From assembly GCA_001998905.1 (NCBI GenBank), contig MLAA01000023.1, positions 1 through 64,000 on the forward strand: a stretch of DNA of 64,000 nt. Direction: 5' to 3'. This DNA is from Rodentibacter caecimuris. GTDB taxonomy: Bacteria > Pseudomonadota > Gammaproteobacteria > Enterobacterales > Pasteurellaceae. The notes below the pieces were generated by a model, which worked only from the letters and a program-made list of their open reading frames with translations, had not been told where the DNA came from and did no database searches. Positions 48,470 to 58,125 of the stretch are shown here, piece after piece (within the stretch, counting starts at the first letter, position 1; each line of letters opens with the position of its first letter). The position numbers were made by a program, and so were the translations under genes.

Positions 48470-48840
48470 ATCGTATGTGATTGGCATTGTCAATATTATT
48501 TATTATGAACCTCGAAATGTCGTTTTAGGATATTAAAAGACAAAGTAGGTAGGAAGCGTTAAGCTAAGGATTTTATATGAATAGCTGAAAATAGAATAGA
48601 GTTAAATATGCAAACCGCATGTCTATTTGTTGGTTAATTTGGCGGAAGATATCCGTGTCAGAAGTAATGGGACCTTTAAAGGGTAGAACCGGCTATAAGA
48701 TTATTCAATAAGTTTCCGTATTTAAGGAAGAACAAATTATGGAATAATCGCTTTTGAACAAGAGAAGTTACTACATAGATAGCCTAGTCGATGCAGAAAT
48801 GATAGAAAGATATGTGAAGTAGCAAGAGAAATATGTTTAA
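48470..48840 (+). mobile_element. Degraded IS200/IS605-family element (tnpA remnant)
   Basis: No open frame survives, but one frame still reads as pieces of the IS200 transposase: WHCQYYLL then KCRFRILKDKVGR (48479-48560), MGPLKGRTGYKIIQ (48667) and YYIDSLVDAEMIERYVK (48765-48820) followed by QEK. These are the conserved N-terminal, middle and Tyr-helix regions of TnpA in the right order, with five or more stops. A CCACCTTC/GAAGGTGG hairpin at 48929 and a similar ACCACCTTC at about 48346 may be the element's ends. Long dead. Confidence 0.75.
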
Positions 48841-48928
48841 AGATAAGCAATGAAGCCTTTCAACGATGTAAAATTCGGATTCTAAGGATCGGAATTTAGA
48901 ATCGCGCCTAATGGGGAGTTAATCAAGG

Positions 48929-48957
48929 CCACCTTCTATTATGAAGGTGGATTTTTA
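48929..48957 (+). terminator. Hairpin at the right end of the dead IS / between thrS and ribA
   Basis: A perfect 8-bp stem CCACCTTC/GAAGGTGG with loop TATTAT, then ATTTTTAT on the plus strand. May be the IS right-end hairpin, a terminator or both. It abuts the ribA stop. Confidence 0.6.
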
Positions 48958-48958
48958 T

Positions 48959-49606
48959 CTAAATTACTTCATCTTCACAAAATTGGCAATTCATTAAATG
49001 TTCTTGGTTATTGTGAACAATATAATGCCCCATTTTTTTCGCTTTAGTATCTAAATATTTGGTATTGTAGCGATTTTCCCCAACATTTAGAGGAACACGT
49101 TCCACAACGTTAATACCTGCTTTTTTCATTGTTTCAACTTTTTTAGGGTTATTTGTCATTAAACGAACTTGAGTAACGCCAAGTTGTTCAAAGATATCTG
49201 CACAAACTTCAAAATTACGTTCATCAGCTTTGAAACCAAGTGCCAAGTTGGCTTCAATCGTATCCATACCTTGATCTTGTAATGAATAAGCGCGAATTTT
49301 GTTAATTAGCCCGATTCCTCTTCCTTCTTCGCGGTGATAAATTAAGATACCTCGACCTTCTTCACTAATTTGTTGTAATGCGGTAGCAAGTTGAAAGCCA
49401 CAATCGCATTTTAAACTATGTAAAGCATCTCCTGTTAAACATTCGGAATGAATTCGTGCTAAAACTGGTTTTGTATTATCGGAAATATCTCCAAAAACAA
49501 GCGCAACATGTTCTTTTTTTGTATCGGGAAATTCAAATCCGACAAGGCGGAAAATACCAAATTCAGTCGGCAGATTTGCTTGTGCGACAAGCTGAATTTT
49601 CGACAT
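48959..49606 (-). CDS. ribA: GTP cyclohydrolase II
   Basis: A 215-residue RibA, the first step of riboflavin synthesis from GTP. Zinc ligands lie in [17 protein letters not shown] (Cys56, Cys67, Cys69). The catalytic region [20 protein letters not shown] and the final [20 protein letters not shown] are typical. AAGGAT ribosome site upstream. I see no FMN riboswitch. It is divergent from pgpB, with only 72 bp between the starts. Confidence 0.97.
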   Translation of the reverse strand: MSKIQLVAQANLPTEFGIFRLVGFEFPDTKKEHVALVFGDISDNTKPVLARIHSECLTGDALHSLKCDCGFQLATALQQISEEGRGILIYHREEGRGIGLINKIRAYSLQDQGMDTIEANLALGFKADERNFEVCADIFEQLGVTQVRLMTNNPKKVETMKKAGINVVERVPLNVGENRYNTKYLDTKAKKMGHYIVHNNQEHLMNCQFCEDEVI

Positions 49607-49678
49607 AAGTTATCCTTATTCTTTATTCTAAATTCTGTTAAAATGTGTGCCTTTGTGATTCTTTATCAAGGGGCGACA

Positions 49679-50413
49679 ATGCTAAAAAGGCTGTCATTAT
49701 ATACTGTATTACTCTGTCTTGTACCGTTTTTTATTTGGGGGCTAGGTTATCAATGGAATGGTAATAAACAATTAATAGAAGCAGATTTTTGGCTTTATTT
49801 ATTGACTGAAACAGGTAGTGTGCCGTATGCATTAATTACTTGTGCGGTATTGGCGCTATTATTCCGTTTTTTATTTGTTGATACTAAGCAATGGATAATT
49901 GGTGTGTGTATAATGGCATTGGCTGTTATTGTAACACAAGGGGCAAAAAGCGGGTTAAAAGCACTTTTTGCCGAACCTCGCCCTTTTGTTGCTTATCTTG
50001 TTGAGCAAACTCAAACGACAGTGAGTGAATTTTATCAAGCTAAACGTGATAGTCGAGCAGAAATTGTACATAACTTTTACGTTGAAAAAAATGATACGCC
50101 AATTTGGTTACGGCAACACTATGAAAATGAAACTGGCTATTCTTTTCCTTCTGGACATGCTATTTTTGCAGCAACTTGGCTAATGTTGGCGGTAGGATTT
50201 ACTCGCTTATTAGGTAATCGATCTAAAAAAGCCAAATTATTAGTTGGCGGATTGTCTGTTTGGGCACTATTAATGTTGATAAGCAGAATAAGATTAGGGA
50301 TGCACTATCCGGTAGATCTTTTAGCTGCAATTATAGTTTCATTATTAGTACATATTATATTTTTTAAAATAGTTGAGAAAAAAGCGATTTTTATCAAAAA
50401 ACCATCTATCTAA
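49679..50413 (+). CDS. pgpB: PAP2-family phosphatidylglycerophosphatase B
   Basis: A 244-residue membrane phosphatase of the PAP2 class, with about six helices. The catalytic site is spread over three motifs: KSGLKALFAEPRP, the central YSFPSGHAIFAATW, and SRIRLGMHYPVDLLAA with the nucleophilic His. It removes phosphate from phosphatidylglycerophosphate or undecaprenyl diphosphate in the inner membrane/periplasm. The frame extends 57 codons upstream into the ribA 5' end on the other strand; the ATG at 49679, after AGGGGCGACA, gives the family's length. Confidence 0.92.
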   Translation: MLKRLSLYTVLLCLVPFFIWGLGYQWNGNKQLIEADFWLYLLTETGSVPYALITCAVLALLFRFLFVDTKQWIIGVCIMALAVIVTQGAKSGLKALFAEPRPFVAYLVEQTQTTVSEFYQAKRDSRAEIVHNFYVEKNDTPIWLRQHYENETGYSFPSGHAIFAATWLMLAVGFTRLLGNRSKKAKLLVGGLSVWALLMLISRIRLGMHYPVDLLAAIIVSLLVHIIFFKIVEKKAIFIKKPSI

Positions 50414-50463
50414 CAAAGTAAAATAGCACCCAAATTAACAGTGCTTTTCGCTAAGGAGCATTT

Positions 50464-51372
50464 ATGTATTATGGCATTGATATCGGTGGAACTAAAATAG
50501 AGTTAGCTGCTTTTAACGAAAAACTAGAAAAGCAGTATTCGGAACGAGTGCCTACTCCACAAACTAAATATGAAGATTGGTTGGACGCAGTAGCTGGTTT
50601 AGTACAGCGTGCAGACCAATATTTTGGTAGCAAGGGAACAGCGGGATTAGGTGTACCGGGTTTTGTGAATCATCAGACTGGTTTAGCAGAGATTACTAAT
50701 ATTCGCGTTGCTGACGGTAAACCAATTTTATTAGATCTTGAAAATCGGCTTGAACGGGAAGTAAGAGCGGAAAATGATGCAAATTGCTTTGCTTTGTCTG
50801 AAGCTTGGGATGAAGAGAATGTTAAATTTTCGTCCGTATTAGGGTTAATTCTAGGAACAGGATTTGGCGGTGGTTTTGTATTAAATGGTAAAGTTCATTC
50901 TGGGCAAGTGGGGATGGCGGGTGAGTTAGGACATCTTCAATTAAATTACCATGCGCTAAAATTATTAGGTTGGGATAGTGCACCGATTTATAATTGTGGT
51001 TGTGGTAATCGTGCCTGCTTAGATACTTATCTATCTGGACGTGGTTTTGAAATGTTATATCGCGATTTAAAAGGCGAAGCGTTACCTGCTAAAGAAATTA
51101 TTAATCGTTTTTATCATGGCGAACAAAGTGCGGTCGATTTTGTTAATACTTTTATTAAACTTTGCGCGATTTCAATAGGAAATATTATTACAGCATTTGA
51201 TCCACATTTGATCGTACTGGGAGGCGGGTTATCAAATTTTGATTATTTATATGAGGCTTTACCAAGCACTTTACCGCCTTATTTAATGAGAACAGCGAAA
51301 GTGCCGTCTATTAAGAAAGCGAAACACGGTGATTCGGGTGGTGTACGAGGTGCGGCAGCATTATTTTTATAA
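50464..51372 (+). CDS. nagK: N-acetylglucosamine kinase NagK
   Basis: A 302-residue ROK-family sugar kinase that phosphorylates GlcNAc recovered from murein. The ATP-binding [12 protein letters not shown] (5-16) and catalytic Asp in [13 protein letters not shown] are present, as are the [17 protein letters not shown] loop and the zinc site [18 protein letters not shown] members are hard to split by substrate; the NagK sub-pattern [11 protein letters not shown]-like ([15 protein letters not shown]) supports it. TAAGGAGC ribosome site. An uptake signal lies at about 51127. Confidence 0.9.
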   Translation: MYYGIDIGGTKIELAAFNEKLEKQYSERVPTPQTKYEDWLDAVAGLVQRADQYFGSKGTAGLGVPGFVNHQTGLAEITNIRVADGKPILLDLENRLEREVRAENDANCFALSEAWDEENVKFSSVLGLILGTGFGGGFVLNGKVHSGQVGMAGELGHLQLNYHALKLLGWDSAPIYNCGCGNRACLDTYLSGRGFEMLYRDLKGEALPAKEIINRFYHGEQSAVDFVNTFIKLCAISIGNIITAFDPHLIVLGGGLSNFDYLYEALPSTLPPYLMRTAKVPSIKKAKHGDSGGVRGAAALFL

Positions 51373-51529
51373 TAGTAATTTTATTTAAACATTGGATAAA
51401 ATCTAAAATATTGAATTATTTTTAGATTTTATCTTTTTTATTTTTAAGAAAGTAAATTTTATGTTAAAAAGGGTCGTATTTTTTTATTTTTTAGATAAAA
51501 ATACTTTCTTTTTTTACGGAGGTTTTTTC

Positions 51530-52969
51530 ATGATTACAGACTTAGGGAACGCGATTGAAGGGCTATTAAATTGGGTTGTTACTCATTTTGATGAGCCTTT
51601 GTGGAATATTACTATTATTGTTTTGTTAGGGGTCGGAATCTTTTTTACCCTTACGACGGCATTTGTACAGCTACGGTTATTTCCAGCCAGTATTCGGGAA
51701 ATGTGGTTTGGACGTGCAGCAGAGGGAAATTCATTAACACCTTTTCAGGCTTTTGCAACGGGGTTAGCTAGTCGGGTTGGTGTAGGCAATATTGGTGGTG
51801 TCGCGACAGCCATTGCGTTAGGTGGAGAAGGTGCAGTTTTTTGGATGTGGCTAACTGCATTTATCGGTATGTCTAGTGCTTTTGCAGAATCAACATTGGC
51901 ACAGCTCTTTAAAATTCAGGATAAAGACGGTTCGTTTCGTGGTGGACCCGCTTATTATATTACTCAAGGACTACGTTCCCGTTGGTTAGCAGTATGCTTT
52001 GCTTTAACCTTAATTTTTACTTTTGGTTTTGCTTTTAATTCTGTTCAATCTAATTCCATTGTTGAGGCAACAAGCAATGCTTGGGATTGGAAAGGAGAAT
52101 ATGTTGGCATTGTATTAGTTGTATTAACAGCATTGATTATTTTTGGTGGAATTAAACGCATTGCCGTAGTATCAAGCAGCATAGTACCGATGATGGCTTT
52201 ATTTTACTTGATTATGGCGGTGATTATTTTAGGTATGAATATCGAAATGATTCCGACCGTAATTAGTAATATAGTAAAAAGTGCATTTAACTTTGAAGCT
52301 GCTGCGGGGGGGATGTTTGGTGCGATGGTCTCCAAAGCAATGATGATGGGGATCAAGCGTGGTCTATTTTCAAATGAAGCTGGTATGGGATCGGCACCGA
52401 ATGCTGCCGCATCGGCACATGTTAAACATCCTGTCAGTCAAGGTTTGGTTCAAATGCTAGGTGTTTTTGTGGATACCATGGTTGTTTGTACCTGCACAGC
52501 AGTTATTATCTTGCTATCAAATAATTATGGTGGAGAAGAATTAAAAAGTATTTCATTGACACAAACTGCTTTGCAATATCACGTCGGGGAATTTGGTTTA
52601 CATTTCCTTGCATTTATTTTGTTATTGTTTGCTTATTCTTCTATTATCGGTAACTATGCTTATGCGGAAAGTAATGTTCGCTTTATTAGAAATCGTCCGT
52701 GGGTTGTATTTCTATTTCGTTTGGTTGTTTTGTTTTTTGTGTATTTCGGTGCAGTGAAATCGGGAAATGTGGTGTGGAGTTTTGCCGATACGGTGATGGC
52801 CGTTATGGCATTAATTAATTTAGTCGCAATTGTATTACTTTCACCAGTGGTATGGAAATTGATGAAAGATTATCAGAAACAGCTAAAAGCGGGTAAACAG
52901 CCGGAATTCAAGATTGAAGAGTATCCAGAGTTAAGAAAACGTATTTTTGATCATCGCATTTGGAAATAA
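51530..52969 (+). CDS. Sodium:alanine/glycine symporter (AgcS/AlsT family)
   Basis: A 479-residue inner-membrane amino acid:cation symporter with about eleven helices. Signatures are FATGLASRVGVGNIGGVATA and KRGLFSNEAGMGSAPNAAAS, the AGCS family motifs. The start at 51530 is fixed by GGAGG 7 nt upstream; 23 upstream codons in the same frame are an artefact. Alanine/glycine specificity is inferred from the family. Confidence 0.92.
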   Translation: MITDLGNAIEGLLNWVVTHFDEPLWNITIIVLLGVGIFFTLTTAFVQLRLFPASIREMWFGRAAEGNSLTPFQAFATGLASRVGVGNIGGVATAIALGGEGAVFWMWLTAFIGMSSAFAESTLAQLFKIQDKDGSFRGGPAYYITQGLRSRWLAVCFALTLIFTFGFAFNSVQSNSIVEATSNAWDWKGEYVGIVLVVLTALIIFGGIKRIAVVSSSIVPMMALFYLIMAVIILGMNIEMIPTVISNIVKSAFNFEAAAGGMFGAMVSKAMMMGIKRGLFSNEAGMGSAPNAAASAHVKHPVSQGLVQMLGVFVDTMVVCTCTAVIILLSNNYGGEELKSISLTQTALQYHVGEFGLHFLAFILLLFAYSSIIGNYAYAESNVRFIRNRPWVVFLFRLVVLFFVYFGAVKSGNVVWSFADTVMAVMALINLVAIVLLSPVVWKLMKDYQKQLKAGKQPEFKIEEYPELRKRIFDHRIWK

Positions 52970-52986
52970 GAATTGTTATGACATAG

Positions 52987-53020
52987 AAAATCCCCGCTTT
53001 ATACACGGGGATTTTATTAT
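52987..53020 (+). terminator. Terminator after the AgcS symporter
   Basis: A 10-bp GC-rich stem AAAATCCCCG/CGGGGATTTT with a 9-nt loop; T-rich on both strands, so it may also serve the convergent bcr gene. Confidence 0.9.
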
Positions 53021-53048
53021 TGATGGAGTTTTTCTATAAAGGTGGATT

Positions 53049-54251
53049 TTACTCTTTTTGATTCCTAGCAGTTTTATAACATAGAAAATAATAACAAATT
53101 GCTGAGCTAAGTGAACAAAGAGCCATTGCATAGATCATTGGACGTTCGGTATAAAGGGGAATATAAGATAAGGCAGCTCCAATTAGGGAACCAATTCCAA
53201 AACGAGCGGTGCCGGTGATAGCATTTGCTGTTCCCGCCATTTTCGGATATTGGTCTAAAATGGCTGCGGAGGCATTGCTACCGATAGTCGATACCATTCC
53301 AACAAAAAATGCGATACCAATAGCCATGCTCCATAATCCAAGGGAGAATATTGCAGAAATAGTAAGCCATATTCCAGCGATAAATTGTAAGCTTAGTCCA
53401 ATACGAAGCATATTTTCTGAACCGATTTTGGTAACTAAGCGTCCGTTAATAAATGTCATCGTAACCATAACCGTGATATTTAGAATAAAAAAATACCCGA
53501 AATGTTCAGGAGAAACTCCGAACAACCCAATATAGACTAATGAGCCAGACGTTAAAAAGCAAAACATTCCAGCAAAAGAGAGTCCGCCGACTAAGACGTA
53601 ACCCAAAGTCGCTTTATGTGCGATAAGACTAGCAAAGTTTTTAATAACGCCGTAGAAACGTAGAGATACTCGATTTTCAGGAGCCAAGGTTTCGGGAATT
53701 TGTAAACTAACTAAGATGACACATAATAGTCCCATCATCATTAAAGTATAAAAAATAGAGTGCCAATGAAACCATTTGGCAATATAGCCACCAGCAATAG
53801 GGGCGATAAGGGGAGCTATCATTGAGATAATCATTATCGTGGACATCATTCGAGCAAACTGATTACGTTCGAATAAGTCTCTTACTAATGCTCCAAGCAC
53901 GACGGCGGGAGCGGCACCAAATAGTCCTTGTACGAATCGCATCAGGTAAAAATACTGAATATCCATGATTTCTGTCAATAAAAGCGCCATTATTGCACCA
54001 CCTGAAATACCAATCAAAATGATAGGCTTTCGTCCGAAGCTATCTGCAACAGGACCCCAGAATAGTTGTCCGAGAGAAAACCCTAATGTAAATAGTGCTA
54101 AGGTCGCTTGTACCTTTTCTTGGGAGACATTAAGATCTTTTGCGATATCAAGGAAGGAGGGGAGGTACATATCAATAGATAACGGCGGTAACATTGCCAG
54201 TAAACCTAAAATAACAACAAAATATCCGTTTAATCTGTTTTTTTTATTCAT
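53049..54251 (-). CDS. bcr: Bcr/CflA-type MFS drug efflux pump
   Basis: A 400-residue, 12-helix major facilitator of the Bcr/CflA (DHA1) group. It opens with LLAMLPPLSIDMYLPSFLDI and has FSLGQLFWGPVADSFGRKPI, the family's motif A region. Bcr exports bicyclomycin and some sulfonamides in E. coli; substrate here unknown. The start overlaps the rsuA stop as ATGA, so it is translationally coupled to rsuA. Confidence 0.92.
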   Translation of the reverse strand: MNKKNRLNGYFVVILGLLAMLPPLSIDMYLPSFLDIAKDLNVSQEKVQATLALFTLGFSLGQLFWGPVADSFGRKPIILIGISGGAIMALLLTEIMDIQYFYLMRFVQGLFGAAPAVVLGALVRDLFERNQFARMMSTIMIISMIAPLIAPIAGGYIAKWFHWHSIFYTLMMMGLLCVILVSLQIPETLAPENRVSLRFYGVIKNFASLIAHKATLGYVLVGGLSFAGMFCFLTSGSLVYIGLFGVSPEHFGYFFILNITVMVTMTFINGRLVTKIGSENMLRIGLSLQFIAGIWLTISAIFSLGLWSMAIGIAFFVGMVSTIGSNASAAILDQYPKMAGTANAITGTARFGIGSLIGAALSYIPLYTERPMIYAMALCSLSSAICYYFLCYKTARNQKE

Positions 54252-54937
54252 AATATTTTCTCTATTTCGGTTAAAGGTCTAAATTCACCTTCTGCTAAAG
54301 ATTCGTCTAATGTTATGTTACCAATTTTCCAACGATGTAAAGCAATAACTTTATTGCCTAGTGCGGCAAACATCCGCTTTACTTGATGATACCGTCCTTC
54401 AGTTATCGTTAAATTTACACAATAATCGTCAAGTATTTCGAGATGAGCAGGCTTAGTCAAGGTTTTTTCTCCTCGTAACAAGATACCTTTAACAAACTTT
54501 TCTTCGTAAAAGGATTCAATGGGATCGGCAAGAGTTACTAAATAAGTTTTTTCACAATAATATTTGGGGGAAGTGATACGATGGGACCATTGACCGTCAT
54601 CCGTTAATAAAATTAATCCGGTCGTATCAACATCTAAGCGACCAACACTATGCAATTTTATTGATAGAGGATAATCAAAGAATCGATAGATATTTGGATA
54701 ATCGGTTTCGTCGTGAGAACAGACATAACCTTGCGGTTTATTTAGCATAAAATATTGCCCGCTTTCGACCCAATTTAATGGTTTATCTTGGAAATAAATC
54801 TCATCTTGAGAGGATACCTTAAATGCACCGTCTTTTACAATTTCTCCGTTAATTCTGACCGCACTTTGGCGTAATGACTTTGCTGCTTGAGAACGGGTTA
54901 AACCTGTATTTTCCGAAATAAATTTATCTAATCTCAT
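54248..54937 (-). CDS. rsuA: 16S rRNA pseudouridine(516) synthase RsuA
   Basis: A 229-residue RsuA that makes pseudouridine 516 in 16S rRNA. An N-terminal S4 domain (MRLDKFISENTGLTRSQAAK) precedes the catalytic domain with the Asp in VGRLDVDTTGLILLTDDGQW (about residue 102). The C-terminal EGRYHQVKRMFAALGNKVIA is conserved. AGAGG ribosome site. First gene of rsuA-bcr. An uptake signal lies within the S4 part. Confidence 0.96.
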   Translation of the reverse strand: MRLDKFISENTGLTRSQAAKSLRQSAVRINGEIVKDGAFKVSSQDEIYFQDKPLNWVESGQYFMLNKPQGYVCSHDETDYPNIYRFFDYPLSIKLHSVGRLDVDTTGLILLTDDGQWSHRITSPKYYCEKTYLVTLADPIESFYEEKFVKGILLRGEKTLTKPAHLEILDDYCVNLTITEGRYHQVKRMFAALGNKVIALHRWKIGNITLDESLAEGEFRPLTEIEKIL

Positions 54938-55050
54938 TGAACCTCTCCATAAACATTGGTGGAGATTTTACCTTTTTTTCGTTAGTTTGAGAATGTTCCG
55001 AATTGTTGGAAAAGTATTAATGTTGTTATTAAGTTGTTAATATTGAAAAG

Positions 55051-55092
55051 TTTGCGGTATATCACAAATTTTTTTAATTAAAAGAGTATAAT
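55051..55092 (+). promoter_or_regulatory. maeB promoter with a possible class II CRP site
   Basis: TATAAT (55087-55092) is a perfect -10. A CRP-like site TTTGC-GGTATA-TCACA (55051-55066; right half perfect, left half 3 of 5) is centred about 41 bp before the expected start near 55100, the class II position replacing a poor -35. Confidence 0.5.
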
Positions 55093-55132
55093 GCCAAAAC
55101 CTTTATCATACTGAGCATATGGAGAATATTAT

Positions 55133-57403
55133 ATGAGCGATCAATTGAAACAAGCTGCCTTGGATTTTCACGAGTTTCCGATTCCGGGAAAAATTGAAGT
55201 TACACCGACTAAATCACTCGCAACACAACGAGATTTAGCGTTGGCCTATTCCCCTGGCGTAGCAGAACCTTGTTTGGAAATTCAACAAGATCCTCTAAAG
55301 TCTTACCGCTATACTGCGCGCGGCAATTTAGTCGCAGTAATTTCTAACGGAACTGCTGTATTAGGGTTAGGAAATATTGGTGCTCTGGCAGGTAAACCTG
55401 TCATGGAAGGGAAGGGCGTTTTATTTAAAAAATTTGCAGGTATTAATGTATTTGATATTGAAATTGATGAACGAGATCCAGATAAGTTAGTTGATATTAT
55501 TGCTTCTTTGGAACCCACTTTTGGTGGAATTAATTTAGAAGATATTAAGGCGCCAGAATGTTTCTATATTGAGCAAAAATTAAGAGAGAGAATGAACATT
55601 CCGGTTTTTCATGATGATCAACATGGTACGGCAATCATTAGTGCCGCGGCAGTGATCAATGCCTTACGAATCGTAAATAAAAATATTGAGAACGTGCGAT
55701 TAGTTGCCTCGGGGGCGGGAGCCGCGTCCATTGCCTGTCTTAATTTATTAGTTTCATTAGGAATGAAACGTGAAAATATAGTGGTATGTGATTCAAAAGG
55801 TGTTGTGTATAAAAACCGTGATGAACGAATGGATCAAACTAAAAAAGATTATGCAATTAACGATAATGGGTGGCGTACCTTATCTGATGCAATTCCTGAC
55901 GCTGATATTTTCTTAGGTTGTTCGGCTGCTGGCGCATTAACTCAGGATATGGTTAAAACAATGGCGGCACATCCAATTATTTTAGCATTAGCTAATCCGA
56001 ATCCAGAAATTACGCCACCAGAAGCTAAAGCAGTCCGCCCCGATGCAATAATTTGTACAGGGCGTTCGGATTATCCGAACCAAGTGAATAATGTATTGTG
56101 TTTTCCATTTATTTTTCGCGGTGCATTAGATGTTGGTGCAACGACAATTAATGAACAAATGAAAAGGGCAGCGGTTTATGCTATTGCTGATTTAGCCCTT
56201 GAGGAACAAAATGATGTTGTTACTTCTGCTTATGGAGGGGAAGGTGCGGCATTTGGTGCGGATTATATCATTCCTCGTCCGTTTGATCCGCGTTTGATTG
56301 TTCGTATCGCACCGGCAGTTGCGAAAGCTGCTATTGATTCTGGGGTGGCGACTAGACCAATTACTGATTGGAATGCTTATATCGAAAAATTGACTCAATT
56401 TGTTTATAAGACAAGCATGTTTATGAAACCGATTTTTAATCAGGCTAAGGCAGCGAAACAACGTATTATTCTAGCGGAAGGGGAAGAAAATAAAGCATTA
56501 CACGCAACGCAAGAAGTAGTTTCAATGCAATTAGCTCATCCTATTTTAATCGGTCGTCGTTCAGTCATTGAAGATAAAATTAAAAAATTAGGATTACGCT
56601 TAGAAATTGATGTAGACTTTGATGTAATTGACAATGAGAACAATCCTAGATACGAAGAATGTTGGAGACATTATTATCAATTAACAAAACGTAAGGGGAT
56701 TACTGAAGCTATTGCCCAACGGGTAATGCGTTCTAATACGACGGTGTTAGGGGCTACATTAGTTAATTTGGAGTATGCAGACGGTTTGGTATGTGGATTA
56801 TTTGGTTCTTACCAAAAACATCTGGCTTCAATTCAAGATATTTTGGGCTTAAAACCGGGCGTGAAAACGGCTGCAGCACTAAATAGCTTAATGTTGCCGA
56901 CCGGTAATGTATTTTTAACTGATACACATGTAAATAAAGAACCTAACGAAGAAGAATTGACAGAAATCACATTAATGGCAGCAGAAGAAATTCGTCGTTT
57001 TGGTATTGAACCGGCTATTGCTTTGTTATCTCATTCTAATTTCGGTTCATCAAATGAATTTGGTGCTAGAAAAATGCGTGATGTTCTAGAGTTAGTTAAA
57101 GTGCGTAATCCGGAGTTAATGATAGATGGCGAAATGCGTGGTGATGTTGCGCTTTCTGAAAGTTTACGCCATGACGTGATGCCAGATAGCCCATTAAAGG
57201 GTGCTGCAAATTTATTGGTTTTTCCTAATTTGGAAGCAGCGCGTATTAGTTATAGCTTGTTACGCGGAACCACAACAGCAATTACGGTCGGGCCTATTCT
57301 GATGGGAATTAATAAATCAGCTCATATTCTAAATCCGAGCGCATCAGTTAGACGTATTATCAATATGGTGGCATATGCAGCAGTAAAATCCCAACAAGAT
57401 TAA
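55133..57403 (+). CDS. maeB: NADP-dependent malic enzyme MaeB with phosphotransacetylase-like domain
   Basis: A 756-residue two-domain protein. Residues 1-430 form malic enzyme (malate to pyruvate + CO2): [18 protein letters not shown], the metal site [17 protein letters not shown] and the Rossmann loop [16 protein letters not shown]. Residues 435-756 resemble phosphate acetyltransferase ([15 protein letters not shown]), which in MaeB is regulatory (binds acetyl-CoA) rather than catalytic. With mdh it handles the malate node. Preceded by GGAG and a possible CRP-controlled promoter. Confidence 0.96.
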   Translation: MSDQLKQAALDFHEFPIPGKIEVTPTKSLATQRDLALAYSPGVAEPCLEIQQDPLKSYRYTARGNLVAVISNGTAVLGLGNIGALAGKPVMEGKGVLFKKFAGINVFDIEIDERDPDKLVDIIASLEPTFGGINLEDIKAPECFYIEQKLRERMNIPVFHDDQHGTAIISAAAVINALRIVNKNIENVRLVASGAGAASIACLNLLVSLGMKRENIVVCDSKGVVYKNRDERMDQTKKDYAINDNGWRTLSDAIPDADIFLGCSAAGALTQDMVKTMAAHPIILALANPNPEITPPEAKAVRPDAIICTGRSDYPNQVNNVLCFPFIFRGALDVGATTINEQMKRAAVYAIADLALEEQNDVVTSAYGGEGAAFGADYIIPRPFDPRLIVRIAPAVAKAAIDSGVATRPITDWNAYIEKLTQFVYKTSMFMKPIFNQAKAAKQRIILAEGEENKALHATQEVVSMQLAHPILIGRRSVIEDKIKKLGLRLEIDVDFDVIDNENNPRYEECWRHYYQLTKRKGITEAIAQRVMRSNTTVLGATLVNLEYADGLVCGLFGSYQKHLASIQDILGLKPGVKTAAALNSLMLPTGNVFLTDTHVNKEPNEEELTEITLMAAEEIRRFGIEPAIALLSHSNFGSSNEFGARKMRDVLELVKVRNPELMIDGEMRGDVALSESLRHDVMPDSPLKGAANLLVFPNLEAARISYSLLRGTTTAITVGPILMGINKSAHILNPSASVRRIINMVAYAAVKSQQD

Positions 57404-57467
57404 AGCACAAAGTGCGGTTGAAATTAGACCTAAATTTATCATTATCTAAAATAATTTGTAAAGTTAA

Positions 57468-57496
57468 AAGGATGCCTGCGAGGCATCCTTTATTTT
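57468..57496 (+). terminator. maeB terminator
   Basis: A 10-bp stem AAGGATGCCT/AGGCATCCTT with a GCG loop, then TATTTTG. Confidence 0.88.
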
Positions 57497-57679
57497 GCAG
57501 TTGTAAATGTGATTGAATTGGCAACCTAATGGTATGAACCTCTCTACTGGCTTATATGGTTGTTCTCTTCTTTAAGAATTCATTACTTTTCTAAAAATAA
57601 TCTATTTTGTTTTTTTGAACATATTAATTCTAGCTTTTTTACTAAAGATAAAATTTTTTACTTTTTTATCTAAAAGGGG
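57497..57679 (+). other. Gene-free stretch upstream of the flp promoter
   Basis: About 180 bp of mostly A/T sequence between the maeB terminator and the flp promoter. I see no gene, RNA or named operator in it. Its A/T runs (for example 57600-57660) could act as a UP-element-like or curved region for the flp promoter. Confidence 0.4.
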
Positions 57680-57711
57680 TTGTTTTTTTTTTTTTTTTTT
57701 TTTTTTACAAT
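57680..57711 (+). promoter_or_regulatory. Putative flp-tad operon promoter with a homopolymeric spacer
   Basis: TTGTTT (57680-57685) and TACAAT (57706-57711) are plausible -35 and -10 elements. The 20 bp between them is entirely T. Transcription would start near 57718, about 93 nt before flp1. The spacer is 3 bp longer than the optimal 17, so this length state may be weak; a change in T number would alter promoter strength. Confidence 0.55.
57683..57706 (+). repeat. 24-T mononucleotide tract
   Basis: An uninterrupted run of 24 T, the longest homopolymer in the window, 104 bp before the flp1 start. Runs of this length are unstable by replication slippage. Confidence 0.9.
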
Positions 57712-57810
57712 AAGGAAGTTTTAGCTTTGAAATCAAAAAAAGTAAAGGCTGAAATTCAAACTCGTTAAAGAGAGTTTATCTTAGTAAATTTATTTTAGGA
57801 GAATTTTTAA

Positions 57811-58038
57811 ATGTTAAATCAATTAACAACGAAAGCATATATTTCAGTAACTGAAGCATTCCGTAATTTTAGAAAAGATGAGCGCGGCGTAACTGCAATT
57901 GAATATGGTTTAATTGCTGTCGCAGTAGCTGTATTAATTGTGGCTGTATTCTACAGTGATAATGGCTTTATTCAACAATTAAAGGCTAAATTTGAGTCAC
58001 TAACAAAAACCATTACAAGCGCAAATATTACACCATAG
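57811..58038 (+). CDS. flp1: Flp1 major pilin prepilin
   Basis: A 75-residue Flp-family type IVb prepilin. A short basic leader ends at Gly26, and the processing site is ERG|VTAIEYGLIAVAV with Glu at +5 of the mature pilin and the EYGLIA Flp motif. One hydrophobic helix (about 27-48) follows, then a short C-terminal part. The TadV peptidase downstream should cleave it. Strong ribosome site TTAGGAGAA. First gene of the locus. Confidence 0.95.
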   Translation: MLNQLTTKAYISVTEAFRNFRKDERGVTAIEYGLIAVAVAVLIVAVFYSDNGFIQQLKAKFESLTKTITSANITP

Positions 58039-58065
58039 TAGTGTATAAAATATAATAAAAGGGGA

Positions 58066-58111
58066 AATATGGGGATCGATTTGTTATAAATTTATTCGCG
58101 ATCTCCATATT
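58066..58111 (+). other. Hairpin between flp1 and flp2
   Basis: A 13-bp stem AATATGGGGATCG (58066-58078) with CGATCTCCATATT (58099-58111), one G-U pair, 20-nt loop. No T run follows, so it is more likely an mRNA-stabilising or attenuating element that lets flp1 be expressed above the genes after it. Confidence 0.6.
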
Positions 58112-58125
58112 ATTAAATAATAAAT

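Noticed and set aside
49607-49678. FMN riboswitch at ribA
   Set aside because: The ribA/pgpB gap is only 72 bp and lacks the conserved FMN-riboswitch core.
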